A DNA stretch of 35,169 bases, from positions 1 through 35,169 of the forward strand of contig CADEGN010000057.1 of the NCBI GenBank assembly GCA_902826865.1, in the 5' to 3' direction. Source of the stretch: an uncultured Myxococcales bacterium (GTDB taxonomy: Bacteria; Myxococcota_A; Polyangia; Nannocystales; Nannocystaceae). The position numbers and the translations under genes were made by a program. Shown here piece after piece: positions 15,497-23,653 of the stretch. Positions within the stretch are counted from its first letter, which is position 1. The number at the start of each line of letters is the position of its first letter. The notes under the pieces are model-generated. The model was given only the letters and a program-made list of their open reading frames with translations, did no database searches and was not told where the DNA came from.

Positions 15497-16075
15497 ATGG
15501 CCGACGCAGGCAAGCGCCGGCGGCGAGTTGCTCCGCGCTCGCCGACCACGGAATCCGACGGGCTCGATCTGGGCTCCGATAAGCTCTACTTCAAGATCGG
15601 AGAGGTCGCCGAGATCGTCGGTGTGCCGGCGTATGTGCTCCGCTACTGGGAGTCGGAGTTCCCGGCGATCCGTCCCCAGAAGTCGCGGACACAGCAGCGC
15701 GTATACCGGCGCCGAGACGTCGCGACTCTTCTCAAGATCAAGCACCTGCTCTACGAGCAACGCTTTACGATTGCCGGTGCGCGGGTGCAGCTCAAGGAGA
15801 GCCCCGAGAGCGTCGCGGTTGCCAAGCCGAGCCAGACCTTCTTGGCCCAGCAGTCGCTTCAGCGGGCGCTTGCGTTGCTCGCCGAGCTGCGCGCACTGGT
15901 TCATGCCGAGGAGCCGATCGAGCGCGCGGCGGCGGATCCCTCGCGGTATGTCGGTCAGCGCGGCCTCGGGACGCGGCCGCGCCGGACTTCGCGTGACTCC
16001 GACGGCGGGCCCGCGGCCGACGACGCAGTCGAGAGAACCCCGCCCGCACGCGCGAGCACCAGCCGCGCGACCTGA
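15497..16075 (+). CDS. MerR-family transcription regulator
   Basis: A 192-residue regulator. After a basic, disordered N-terminus (1-28), the winged helix-turn-helix runs from about 31 to 100, with YFKIGEVAEIVGVPAYVLRY, then WESEFPAIRPQKSRTQQRVY and RRRDVATLLKIKHLLYEQRF. This is the MerR DNA-binding domain. There is no Cys-rich metal-binding C-terminus; the rest is a helical stretch and a low-complexity Arg/Ser/Ala tail. Such MerR proteins directly after ihfA are common in deltaproteobacteria and have no known ligand. It lies 19 bases after ihfA and is presumably cotranscribed. Confidence 0.9.
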   Translation: MADAGKRRRRVAPRSPTTESDGLDLGSDKLYFKIGEVAEIVGVPAYVLRYWESEFPAIRPQKSRTQQRVYRRRDVATLLKIKHLLYEQRFTIAGARVQLKESPESVAVAKPSQTFLAQQSLQRALALLAELRALVHAEEPIERAAADPSRYVGQRGLGTRPRRTSRDSDGGPAADDAVERTPPARASTSRAT

Positions 16076-16132
16076 CCGGGGCGGGCCCTTGCGGCGCCGC
16101 CGGGCGGGTGGTAATAGCCGCGCTGCCGTTTT

Positions 16133-16206
16133 CGGGGCGTAGCGCAGCTTGGTAGCGCACCAGACTGGGGGTCTGGGGGTCGTGGGTTCAAATCCCGCCG
16201 CCCCGA
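16133..16206 (+). tRNA. tRNA-Pro (GGG)
   Basis: A 74-base cloverleaf. The acceptor CGGGGCG pairs with CGCCCCG, D stem GCGC with GCGC, anticodon stem CCAGA with TCTGG, and T stem GTGGG with CCCGC (one G-U) around TTCAAAT. The loop CTGGGGG places anticodon GGG at 16167-16169, reading Pro CCC and CCU. Discriminator A16206; CCA is not encoded. A weak promoter-like pair TTGCGG/TAATAG with a 17-base spacer lies at 16089-16117. Confidence 0.97.
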
Positions 16207-16279
16207 CAATCGCGGCCGGCTCCGGGGTCAGCCCGGGGCCGTCACCCGCGATCGGCGTGAACGGTTGAGGCGCTCACAC

Positions 16280-17056
16280 GTGGTCCGGCCGCTCATTCTC
16301 GTCAGCAACGACGACGGGATCCTCGCCCCCGGGTTGACCGTGATGGTCGACGCCCTCGCCGAGCTTGGCGACATCATTGTGTGCGCCCCCGAGGCCGAGC
16401 GGAGCGGATCGGGGCACGCGATCTCGTTTCATACACATCTGCGCGCCCACGAGCTGCGCAGCGGTTGGTGGCATGTGTCCGGCACCCCGGTCGACTGTGT
16501 TTACTTTGCCCTCCTGCATCTGTGCCCGCGCCGGCCCGATCTTGTCTGCTCGGGGATCAATGCCGGCTTCAACCTCGGCAGCGACGTTTTCTACTCGGGC
16601 ACGGTTGGGGCCGCCGCCGAGGGGTACATGCGCGGTGTGTCGGCGCTCGCGGTGTCGGGGGAGCGCGGCGCCGAGGGGCCCCTGCACGCGGCGCCCGTCG
16701 CCCACGCAGTTGCCGCGGCCCTGCTCGAGGCCCCAACACCGCTTCTGCTCAATCTCAATGTGCCGGCACCGCCGGCGGGCGGGTTGGGGCCGCGCGAGCT
16801 CGTGGTCACGCGCCTGGGCCAGCGGAAGTACCGCGATGGCGTTCAGCCGCGCACCGATCCGATGGGCCGACCCTACTATTGGATCGGCGGCCCACCAGAA
16901 CAGGGCTCGACGGACCGGGAGCACGACACGGGTGCGGTCGCGGCAGGGCTCTGCTCCCTCACACCGCTTCATCTCGATCTAACCGCGCCCGATCTCCAGC
17001 CCGCGCACGCGCTGCTCGATCGCGTGCGCATCAAAGTCCCCGAGGGATCGCCATGA
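16280..17056 (+). CDS. surE: 5'/3'-nucleotidase SurE
   Basis: A 258-residue divalent-metal nucleotidase that removes phosphate from nucleoside monophosphates. It begins VVRPLILVSNDDGILAPG with the metal-binding Asp pair of the NDDG motif. AERSGSGHAIS, SGTPVDC and the SGINAGFNLGSDVFYSGTVG block carry the remaining metal and phosphate ligands. I chose GTG 16280: GAGG lies nine bases upstream and SurE proteins usually start just before (I/L)LVSNDDG. TTG 16265 is the alternative. It overlaps apt by ATGA, forming a nucleotide-salvage pair. Confidence 0.94.
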   Translation: MVRPLILVSNDDGILAPGLTVMVDALAELGDIIVCAPEAERSGSGHAISFHTHLRAHELRSGWWHVSGTPVDCVYFALLHLCPRRPDLVCSGINAGFNLGSDVFYSGTVGAAAEGYMRGVSALAVSGERGAEGPLHAAPVAHAVAAALLEAPTPLLLNLNVPAPPAGGLGPRELVVTRLGQRKYRDGVQPRTDPMGRPYYWIGGPPEQGSTDREHDTGAVAAGLCSLTPLHLDLTAPDLQPAHALLDRVRIKVPEGSP

Positions 17057-17589
17057 CCGATGCTCGCCTTCAACTTGTGCGCGACCGAATCCGCAGCGTG
17101 CCGGACTTCCCGAAGCCTGGGATCCTGTTTCGCGATATCACCCCGGTGCTGGCGGAGCCGCGATCACTGGCGGCGGCACTGCAGCTGCACGTCGACGCGA
17201 TCGCTGATTTGCTGGGTCATATCGACAAGGTCGTCGGTATCGAGTCGCGGGGTTTTCTGTTCGGAATGGCGCTGGCCGAGCGGATCGGCGCGGGGTTTGT
17301 GCTTGTGCGCAAGCCCGGCAAGCTGCCGGCCGAGACGGCGGAAGTCAGCTACGAGCTCGAGTATGGCAGCGATCGACTCCAAATTCACCGCGACGCGATC
17401 GCGCCGGGCGATCGCTGTGTGATCCTCGATGACCTCCTCGCGACCGGCGGGACTGCCGACGCGGCGCGCCGATTGGTGACGATGCTCGGCGGAATGCCGC
17501 TCGCCGCCGTTTTCTTGATCGAGCTCACTGCCCTCGGCGGACGAGCTCGGCTCGACGGGCTGCGGGTTGAGGCGATCCTCGATTATTGA
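17053..17589 (+). CDS. apt: Adenine phosphoribosyltransferase
   Basis: A 178-residue cytosolic enzyme making AMP from adenine and PRPP. It shows FPKPGILFRDITPVL (substrate loop), GIESRGFLFG, VRKPGKLPAE and the PRPP-binding motif VILDDLLATGGT. Family length is normal. The ATG overlaps the surE stop (ATGA), so the two are cotranslated. The end faces the HTTM gene across 85 bases in which no clear terminator is seen. Confidence 0.96.
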   Translation: MTDARLQLVRDRIRSVPDFPKPGILFRDITPVLAEPRSLAAALQLHVDAIADLLGHIDKVVGIESRGFLFGMALAERIGAGFVLVRKPGKLPAETAEVSYELEYGSDRLQIHRDAIAPGDRCVILDDLLATGGTADAARRLVTMLGGMPLAAVFLIELTALGGRARLDGLRVEAILDY

Positions 17590-17674
17590 GTGGAATGCGA
17601 GTGGGCCGGGGCTGCGCGCGTCCGCGAGCCATTGCACCCCGCGGTTGCCCGATGCGGACCCCTTTTCTGTTGCG

Positions 17675-20134
17675 TTACTCGCCCTCGCGGTGGCGGCGGT
17701 GCCAGTTGGCTTCGCGTCGCGCGGGGCGGCGGATGATGCTTGACTCATCCACGGGTGGAAAACCGTGGCGCGCCCGGATCTCGTTGGTCAGCTGCGCGTC
17801 TTCTTCCGTGCGGCAGTCGATCTTGGTGATCGAGCCGCGATGGCCCTCTCGCGCGAGCAGGTCGGCGGCACGGTACCAGCCTAGGCGCCTGACCTTTTCG
17901 GGAGGAGGAATTTCGTACCAAACGCGCACGAGCTCGACCGCGTGCGGGGCCTTGCCGCCATGCTCGAGTGCCCACTGGCGGCAGTGGTAGCGGGCCAACC
18001 ACGCGCGATACCACTTGCCTTCGCCGATCACCCGGCGCGTGATCTTGCCCGCGCGGTCGTACCAGATCCACGGGATCGCCTTGTTGCGCGGGGAGTTGGC
18101 GTCGGTCCGAAGATCCCAGGTTTCCCCGGCCGCGTCGGTGACGAGCACCTCGAGGAAGTCGTTGCTCCGCATGGGGTTCGGCGCGAACATCTCCCAGCTC
18201 TGCGAGCTTTGGGTTGCGGTGAGCCATGGCGTGACGACGCCGTTGGCGGACCGGCGGAATGCGTGGCACGAATCCTTGTCGGGAATGCAGTGGATCGCTA
18301 CCGCGGTGATGTGCGCGACGACAACACAGGTGGCAAGGGCACGCCCGACCGGGCCGTACGCCCATGGTGCCGAACTCGGCGGACCGCCACGACGACGCCC
18401 GACCAGCACGCCGACCGCCAACGCGATCGCGCCGGTGGCCACGCTGGTCCCCGTCGCGACGCCACCCCACGCCCAGACCTTACTCGCGACCACGCCGAGC
18501 GCTGCGAGCAGGGCCACCACCAGGACAGGTGTTGGCATCCGCGCGCCGTCGTGATGGAGGCCGGGCAAACTGGCGTCTTCCGGAGGTATTGCCGCGGCGC
18601 GGCGCTGGACATCGGCCGGGATCCCCGGCACGTGCAGGCGATGGGCGACCCAGCCGAGGGAACGCAGCAAGCTCGCTGTTTCGGTGCCGTTCAACGCGCA
18701 CAGATAGACGAGGATCATGATCGGCGCGAACATGCCGATGTTCATCAGCATGAAGATCTGCAGGTGGAAGAACAGGCCGATGGTTAGCCACACGCGGCGG
18801 CCGAGCAACCATGTGCAGACGCTGCCAAGCCCGACGCGGAACTCACGTCCGCGCAGGTGCAGTACGGGCGGGCGGTCCCTGAGCCGTCGCCAACCGAACC
18901 CGATGACCACCATCAGGGCGATCCAGCCGATCGCGACCATCCACTGAATCGTCGCGACGCTCGGCCCATGCGGCCGATTAGGCAGGTGAACCGGCAGGGC
19001 GACCAACGTGACCCCGAGCGAGGCCAGGCCCACGGTGGTCCAGAGTACACGCGTGAGATGGGCGCGCAGGCCGGTCGGCAGCGGCAAGCGCTCGCGCAGC
19101 TGGAAGCGCGCGAAAAGCCCGACCAACACCAGCGGAAAGGCGATCTGCCAAAAATGCACGACCCACGTCATGAGCCGGAACGCGTTGGTCGCGAACACCC
19201 ACGACAACAGCTGCGGTGGCGCGCGGTAGAAGTGGTCGAGGTTGAGCGCGTAGTAGAGCGAGTCGCCGGCGGCCCAAATGCCTCCGGTCTTGGCCGACCC
19301 GGTGTAGACGTAGATCGTGGCCAGCTGAAGCATCATGAGCAGCCGCGGCCACGCGGGAATGCGGCGATAGACCGCCTTGAGGCCGAGGGGATGCGCGGAC
19401 GAGGGCGCGATGCCGGCACCATCGCCTGGCCCGCCACGCTCGCTGAGCCGCCCTTGGCGACGAAGCCGTCGGCACCGCAACCAGTTGTCGACGCCATATG
19501 CGTGGCCCGACCGCGAAACCACCAGCAAGAAGAAGAAGACTTTGTAGACGACGTCCGCACCCGTCCAATAGACGGGGTTGCGTGACGTTAGGCTCGTCAT
19601 CAGCAGCCATGCGATCACGCTGAACGTGCGGGCGCGATAGCCGATGCCCATCAGGATGACGGCGACGACGTAGCTCCACAGATGGATCCAGAAGAACGCG
19701 GGGTCGCTGCGGAAAAGCAGGAGCGAATACCGAGGTCCGCGGAGAAACTCGAGTACGGCCTGGGGACCGAAGAAGCCGACCGCCTCTCCGGCCTGCCCCT
19801 CGCCGTAGCCTGCGAACTGCTTGTTGGCCAACAACCTGCGGGCGGTGTCGGTGTAGAAAAGGCCCTCGTCGGTGAAGAGGAACTCGAGGTGTTCCCACAT
19901 TCCGACCAGGTTGAAGAGCAGGAACGTGGAGAAGAGGATCCGGAAGAGGCCGATCGTTCGCGGATCCTCCGCGCTCATCCACAGGCGGCGCCAACGATCG
20001 GCGTGAACGATGCAGAGCCCGACGAACGCGACGACCGCGACCAGCGCCAACGCGCCAACGGTGGGCGACAACGCCTGGGCCTCGAGGTTGGGGACACGTT
20101 CACCGCTGTCGAACAGAAACGCAGCCAGCACCAT
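17675..20134 (-). CDS. HTTM (vitamin K-dependent gamma-carboxylase-like) membrane protein
   Basis: An 819-residue polytopic membrane protein. After an N-terminal helix (about 25-45), the HTTM region (about 55-400) has RILFSTFLLFNLVGMWEHLE, SRNPVYWTGADVVYKVFFF and SAKTGGIWAAGDSLYYALNL, typical of this family, which is related to vitamin K-dependent gamma-carboxylase. More membrane segments follow to about residue 610. The soluble C-terminal part starts near SQSWEMFAPNP, a motif often found after HTTM domains, and holds several Cys, His and Trp. The substrate is unknown; a reduced-quinone-driven modification is possible but not shown. It stands alone between apt and the ECF operon. The ATG at 20134 is the simplest start. 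Confidence 0.85.
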   Translation of the reverse strand: MVLAAFLFDSGERVPNLEAQALSPTVGALALVAVVAFVGLCIVHADRWRRLWMSAEDPRTIGLFRILFSTFLLFNLVGMWEHLEFLFTDEGLFYTDTARRLLANKQFAGYGEGQAGEAVGFFGPQAVLEFLRGPRYSLLLFRSDPAFFWIHLWSYVVAVILMGIGYRARTFSVIAWLLMTSLTSRNPVYWTGADVVYKVFFFLLVVSRSGHAYGVDNWLRCRRLRRQGRLSERGGPGDGAGIAPSSAHPLGLKAVYRRIPAWPRLLMMLQLATIYVYTGSAKTGGIWAAGDSLYYALNLDHFYRAPPQLLSWVFATNAFRLMTWVVHFWQIAFPLVLVGLFARFQLRERLPLPTGLRAHLTRVLWTTVGLASLGVTLVALPVHLPNRPHGPSVATIQWMVAIGWIALMVVIGFGWRRLRDRPPVLHLRGREFRVGLGSVCTWLLGRRVWLTIGLFFHLQIFMLMNIGMFAPIMILVYLCALNGTETASLLRSLGWVAHRLHVPGIPADVQRRAAAIPPEDASLPGLHHDGARMPTPVLVVALLAALGVVASKVWAWGGVATGTSVATGAIALAVGVLVGRRRGGPPSSAPWAYGPVGRALATCVVVAHITAVAIHCIPDKDSCHAFRRSANGVVTPWLTATQSSQSWEMFAPNPMRSNDFLEVLVTDAAGETWDLRTDANSPRNKAIPWIWYDRAGKITRRVIGEGKWYRAWLARYHCRQWALEHGGKAPHAVELVRVWYEIPPPEKVRRLGWYRAADLLAREGHRGSITKIDCRTEEDAQLTNEIRARHGFPPVDESSIIRRPARREANWHRRHREGE

Positions 20135-20611
20135 ATGTGGCCGAGATTGCCCGCCGCCGCGAATGACGGTCGCGCAAAAACGTTACGGTGCGTTCGGTCG
20201 GCCCGGGCTTGAGCTCGGTTGCCCGAGCCCACTTGTGACCTCGCGCTCGTCGTGGCGCGGCAAAGGTTTCGCGCCACTGCCTGTTCGAGATGCGCTTCAA
20301 TGTGGCGCATGGGGCTGCTCGCGTTCGACCTTGTCGACCTCATCGCGTTCGTGGCGCTCGGATTCGCCGGTGTCGTTCTTGTCGCCGGGATGGTCGGCCT
20401 GGCCGCATGGCTACGGGACCGCGCACGTCGGCCCGATGGAGGGTACTACCCGGGCTTGTGACAGCGCGCGACGCGATCTCCGTTGCGGCGGCTGCAGCGT
20501 TCGGGGAGGGCATCTCGACGCTCGCGTGTCGCGCCGCCACCGGCGAACCGCAGGCCGGCGGGTTTACTGGCCCCTAAGCCCGCGTGATACCCTGTCGCGC
20601 GGGGGCAGGCG
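20135..20611. other. Divergent intergenic region, HTTM gene and ECF operon
   Basis: These 477 bases separate the HTTM gene from the ECF sigma operon. Apart from one small candidate membrane-protein frame (20309-20461), I see no convincing gene, RNA or strong hairpin. Promoters for both flanking units must lie here; TGATAC at 20584-20589 is a possible -10 for the sigma gene but has no clear -35. Confidence 0.4.
20309..20461 (+). CDS. Possible small one-helix membrane protein
   Basis: A 50-residue frame starting MGLLAFDLVDLIAFV. It has one membrane helix (about 12-36), then a positive stop (WLRDRARR) and a short tail ending GGYYPGL. The pattern, hydrophobic helix followed by basic residues, is unlike a random GC-rich frame. 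No clear Shine-Dalgarno is present and no family is recognised. An ATG three codons earlier (20300) is equally possible. It could be a real small gene before the ECF operon or chance. Confidence 0.35.
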   Translation: MGLLAFDLVDLIAFVALGFAGVVLVAGMVGLAAWLRDRARRPDGGYYPGL

Positions 20612-21259
20612 GTGACGGGCGTGGGCGATACCGACTTCGAGCTGTTGGCCGCATGGCAGGAGGGCGATCGGGAAGCCGGCGATCGGCTCGTCGCTCGCCA
20701 CTACGAGCGCGTGCTGCGGTTCTTTGAGGTCAAGGCTGGTTTTGTGGCTGACGATCTCACGCAGCAGACGTTCCTCGCCTGCGTCAACGCCCGCGACACC
20801 TTCCGCCATGCGTCGAGCTTTCGGACGTTCCTCTTCGGGATCGCGCGGCGGCAGTTCCTGGCGCATCGCCGGCGGAGTTCGCGCCAAGATGCCGCGTACC
20901 AACGGATGGGCGGCTTCGACTCGTTCACCACCTCGTTGTCGGCCCGGGTGGCCCGCCGCGTCGAGCAACAGGTGGTGCTCCAGGCCATGGCAAGACTGCC
21001 CGACGACCTGCTGCTCGCCCTGCAGCTCTATTATTGGGAGAACATGCCTGCCAAAGACATCGCATGTGCGCTGGAGATCCCTGCCAGCACCATGACGTCC
21101 CGTTTGGCCCGGGCGAGGGAGTTGCTGCGCAAGGAGATCGCCGAGCTGGCCCCGCCGTCCGCGATGCTCGCCGACATCGTCGGCGACCTCGATGCGTGGG
21201 CGCGATCGTTGGCGACGATCCCCCTGACGCAGGTCACCTCAGAGAGGGGGACGACGTGA
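20612..21259 (+). CDS. ECF-family RNA polymerase sigma factor
   Basis: A 215-residue sigma70-family factor of ECF size. Region 2 runs about 20-95 with DDLTQQTFLACVNARDTFRH and FRTFLFGIARRQFLAHRRR. Region 4 runs about 125-178 with LPDDLLLALQLYYWENMPAKDIA and the helix-turn-helix IPASTMTSRLARARELLRKE. There are no regions 1.1 or 3. The start is GTG 20612; a second GTG at 20621 is possible. No anti-sigma factor is adjacent. Its stop overlaps the GTG of a Ser/Thr kinase, the layout seen in ECF groups thought to be controlled by kinase phosphorylation. Confidence 0.9.
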   Translation: MTGVGDTDFELLAAWQEGDREAGDRLVARHYERVLRFFEVKAGFVADDLTQQTFLACVNARDTFRHASSFRTFLFGIARRQFLAHRRRSSRQDAAYQRMGGFDSFTTSLSARVARRVEQQVVLQAMARLPDDLLLALQLYYWENMPAKDIACALEIPASTMTSRLARARELLRKEIAELAPPSAMLADIVGDLDAWARSLATIPLTQVTSERGTT

Positions 21260-22788
21260 GCTCAGCGCCCGTCGGTTTCAGTACTGCGCGGGACCTGGTT
21301 GGGGTGGACCCGAACGCGCTCCCGCCGGGGACGCGGCTCGACGCCTACACGATCGTACGTCGGTTCGCGGTTGGTGGCATGGCCGAGGTGTATCTCGCGA
21401 GTCTGCGGGGCACGGCCGGATTCGAGAAGGTATTCGCGCTCAAGCGGATTCGGCCCGTGCTGGCCAGCGATGTCGAGTTCGTGGACATGTTTCTTCGCGA
21501 GGCGAGCATCGCAGCGCTCCTCGATCACCCCAACATCGCGCGGGTGATCGATGTTGGACAGGTAGGCGTTGAGTACTACTTTGTGATGGAGTTCGTCCAC
21601 GGAGAGAGCCTGCGCGTCATCCTCCGGGAAGCGTCCCAGCGCGGCGGCATTCCGCTCGACTGCGCCCTTTCGCTGGTGCACGGGGTGGCGCGCGGGCTTC
21701 ACCACGCGCACGAAGCCGCGCGGCCGTCGGGCGAGTCCCTGCTGCTCGTGCATCGCGACGTCTCTCCTTCGAACGTTCTGGTCTCGTTTCAGGGCGACGT
21801 GAAGGTGGTGGATTTCGGCATCGCCAAGGCCCTGGCGGAGACCTGTCAGACCCGGGCCAGCGTCTTCAAGGGCAAGATCGGCTACATGTCACCGGAACAG
21901 TGCCGGGGACAGCGGGTGGATCGCCGCAGCGACGTGTTTGGCCTGGGGATCCTGCTGTACGAGGCCACGACCTGTCGCCGGCTGTTCAGCGCGGAGAGCC
22001 AATTCGCCGTGATGAACATGATCGTGCGCGGCGAGTTCGTTCGGCCGTCAGATGTGGTGCCGGGATACCCGGCCGACCTCGAGGAGGTCGTGATGCGGGC
22101 GCTCGCCGTCGATCCGGCCCTTCGACACCCCACCGCGTTGGCCCTGCAGGCCGATCTCGAAGCGGTCGCCGGGCGGCTCGGCTCGCCGCTGTCACCACGC
22201 GCGCTCGAAGACATGATGCGGAGTTTCTTCGGCACCCGGCCGCTCCCATCGGCCGAGCTGCCCGAGTCCGTCGAAGTCACCGCGCGCGAACCGTCCCGCG
22301 CCGGATGGTCGGCGACGTCCCACGCCGTGGTACCGCGGCCACGGCGATGGGGGAGGGCGATCGCCACGGCGACTGCGCTTGCGGCGGGACTTGGCGCGGC
22401 CGTGGCCCTCGGTTGGTGGATCCGGCCGATCGCGGCGCACGAAACGGGTGCGGTGACATTGGCCCCCGCCATGCCGCCGGCCATGGTGGATCCGGCGATG
22501 ACGCCCGCCACGTCCGCCCCAGCAGCCATGTCCGCGGTGACGCCGACCATGCCGAGGGTCCCGACGCCCGAGGAGCGGCCCATGGTGGCCGAGCGTGGCG
22601 CGATGCCGGCCGACGAGCGGCCCGCCGCTGCCGCGCCGAAGGCGGAACCGTCGCCCGCTGCCACGGCAGGGCGGCGCGCCGAAGCAAAACGCAAACGGCC
22701 GCCGTCGCGAAGATCGAACGCGCGGCGAGCCGGCGAATCCCGGCCGCGGGGGGGAACTGCTCGGCCGCTCTTCCCGGACGGCCTGTGA
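21256..22788 (+). CDS. Transmembrane Ser/Thr protein kinase, ECF-linked
   Basis: A 510-residue Hanks-type kinase starting at GTG 21256, which overlaps the sigma-factor stop (GTGA) and follows a strong AGAGAGGGGG Shine-Dalgarno. The kinase domain (about 30-305) has FAVGGMAEVY (37-46), Lys63 in FALKRI, HRDVSPSN (166-173), DFG (186-188) and SPE (212-214). HRDVSPSN is a variant of HRDxKPxN common in myxobacteria; the Lys is replaced by Ser while Asp168 and Asn173 remain. One membrane helix lies at about 367-388, followed by a Met/Pro/Ala-rich outer segment and a basic C-terminal tail. It likely phosphorylates the sigma factor or a partner. Confidence 0.93.
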   Translation: MSSAPVGFSTARDLVGVDPNALPPGTRLDAYTIVRRFAVGGMAEVYLASLRGTAGFEKVFALKRIRPVLASDVEFVDMFLREASIAALLDHPNIARVIDVGQVGVEYYFVMEFVHGESLRVILREASQRGGIPLDCALSLVHGVARGLHHAHEAARPSGESLLLVHRDVSPSNVLVSFQGDVKVVDFGIAKALAETCQTRASVFKGKIGYMSPEQCRGQRVDRRSDVFGLGILLYEATTCRRLFSAESQFAVMNMIVRGEFVRPSDVVPGYPADLEEVVMRALAVDPALRHPTALALQADLEAVAGRLGSPLSPRALEDMMRSFFGTRPLPSAELPESVEVTAREPSRAGWSATSHAVVPRPRRWGRAIATATALAAGLGAAVALGWWIRPIAAHETGAVTLAPAMPPAMVDPAMTPATSAPAAMSAVTPTMPRVPTPEERPMVAERGAMPADERPAAAAPKAEPSPAATAGRRAEAKRKRPPSRRSNARRAGESRPRGGTARPLFPDGL

Positions 22789-23639
22789 TGGCAATCCTGG
22801 TCTTCGCGCTCGTGCTCGCCGGCGCGGCTCCGGCCCAGGCTGTGCCCGCTCCCGATGTGCCGGTGTCCGAGCCGCAGGTGCCCGAGCCGCAGGTGCCCGA
22901 GCCGCAGGTGCCCGGACCAGCGCCGCAATCGCCCGATTCGCAGCCGCAGGTGCCCGATCCCGCCCTCGCGGAGCAGCACGAAGCACGGGCCATGGCGCTG
23001 TGGGAGATGCACGAGCGTCAACTCGAGCTGACGGAAAAAGAGCTGCTGCAGGCGTACTCGCGCAACCCGTTGCCGAAATACCTCTTTGCACTCGGCACGG
23101 TCGCCAGGGATCGGCGGCAGTGCGGGCGCGCCGTCCGGTACTTCCAGCGTTTTCTCGATGCGTTGCCGACGGTGCAATTCGACGACGAGTCCCGCCGCGC
23201 CCAGGTCGAGGCCGATGCCAAGCAAGCCATCGCCAGCTGCGGCGGGCGGAGCATGCCCGCGGTGGCGAAACCTACTGTGCCCGATTCACCGCCATCGCCA
23301 TCGCCGCGTCCGGCCCCGGCGTGGCACAGGGACGCCGCGGGTGCGGCGTTGCTCGCCGTCGGAGCGGCAGGCGTCGCAGCGGGCGCTGGCCTTCTCATCG
23401 CAGGCTCCGTGGCGGACCGACGGCTCCCCGATGCCCCATCGATCAGCGACTTCGCCGAGGATCGCCGGCGTGCACGCGCGCTGGGCGTCGCGGGCGTTGC
23501 GACCACCGCGGTGGGCGGTGCGTTCGTGGTCGCGGCGGTCATTCGCTACGCAGTGGTCCGCGCGCGCCAGTCGCGGGCAGCGGCACGGTTGCACGCGGGG
23601 CCCCGGGGCGCCTACGTGGGACTTCGCGTGGCGTTCTAG
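22788..23639 (+). CDS. TPR-like envelope protein, kinase operon partner
   Basis: A 283-residue protein. The signal peptide ends A-Q-A at 16-18. Next come proline-rich EPQVP repeats (about 24-55) and a TPR-like helical region (about 60-160) with AYSRNPLPKYLFALGTVARD and CGRAVRYFQRFLDALP. A Pro/Ser linker follows, then two hydrophobic helices (about 183-208 and 226-250) and a C-terminus ending VGLRVAF. The ATG shares its A with the kinase TGA. The plan (signal, TPR, two helices, terminal Phe) matches the gene after the other kinase at 4308-5396, so it is probably a dedicated partner of the kinase outer region. Confidence 0.8.
   Translation: MAILVFALVLAGAAPAQAVPAPDVPVSEPQVPEPQVPEPQVPGPAPQSPDSQPQVPDPALAEQHEARAMALWEMHERQLELTEKELLQAYSRNPLPKYLFALGTVARDRRQCGRAVRYFQRFLDALPTVQFDDESRRAQVEADAKQAIASCGGRSMPAVAKPTVPDSPPSPSPRPAPAWHRDAAGAALLAVGAAGVAAGAGLLIAGSVADRRLPDAPSISDFAEDRRRARALGVAGVATTAVGGAFVVAAVIRYAVVRARQSRAAARLHAGPRGAYVGLRVAF
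22869..22913 (+). repeat. Three perfect 15-base in-frame repeats (EPQVP)
   Basis: GAGCCGCAGGTGCCC occurs three times without change at 22869, 22884 and 22899, with a fourth near-copy (CAGCCGCAGGTGCCC) at 22941. It encodes the EPQVP spacer of the TPR protein. Perfect identity suggests recent slippage, so spacer length may vary between strains. Confidence 0.9.
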
Positions 23640-23653
23640 CTCTAGCGGGCCGC

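Noticed and set aside
16265..16279. TTG 16265 as start of SurE
   Set aside because: GTG 16280 has a better spaced GAGG and sits just before the conserved opening of the protein.
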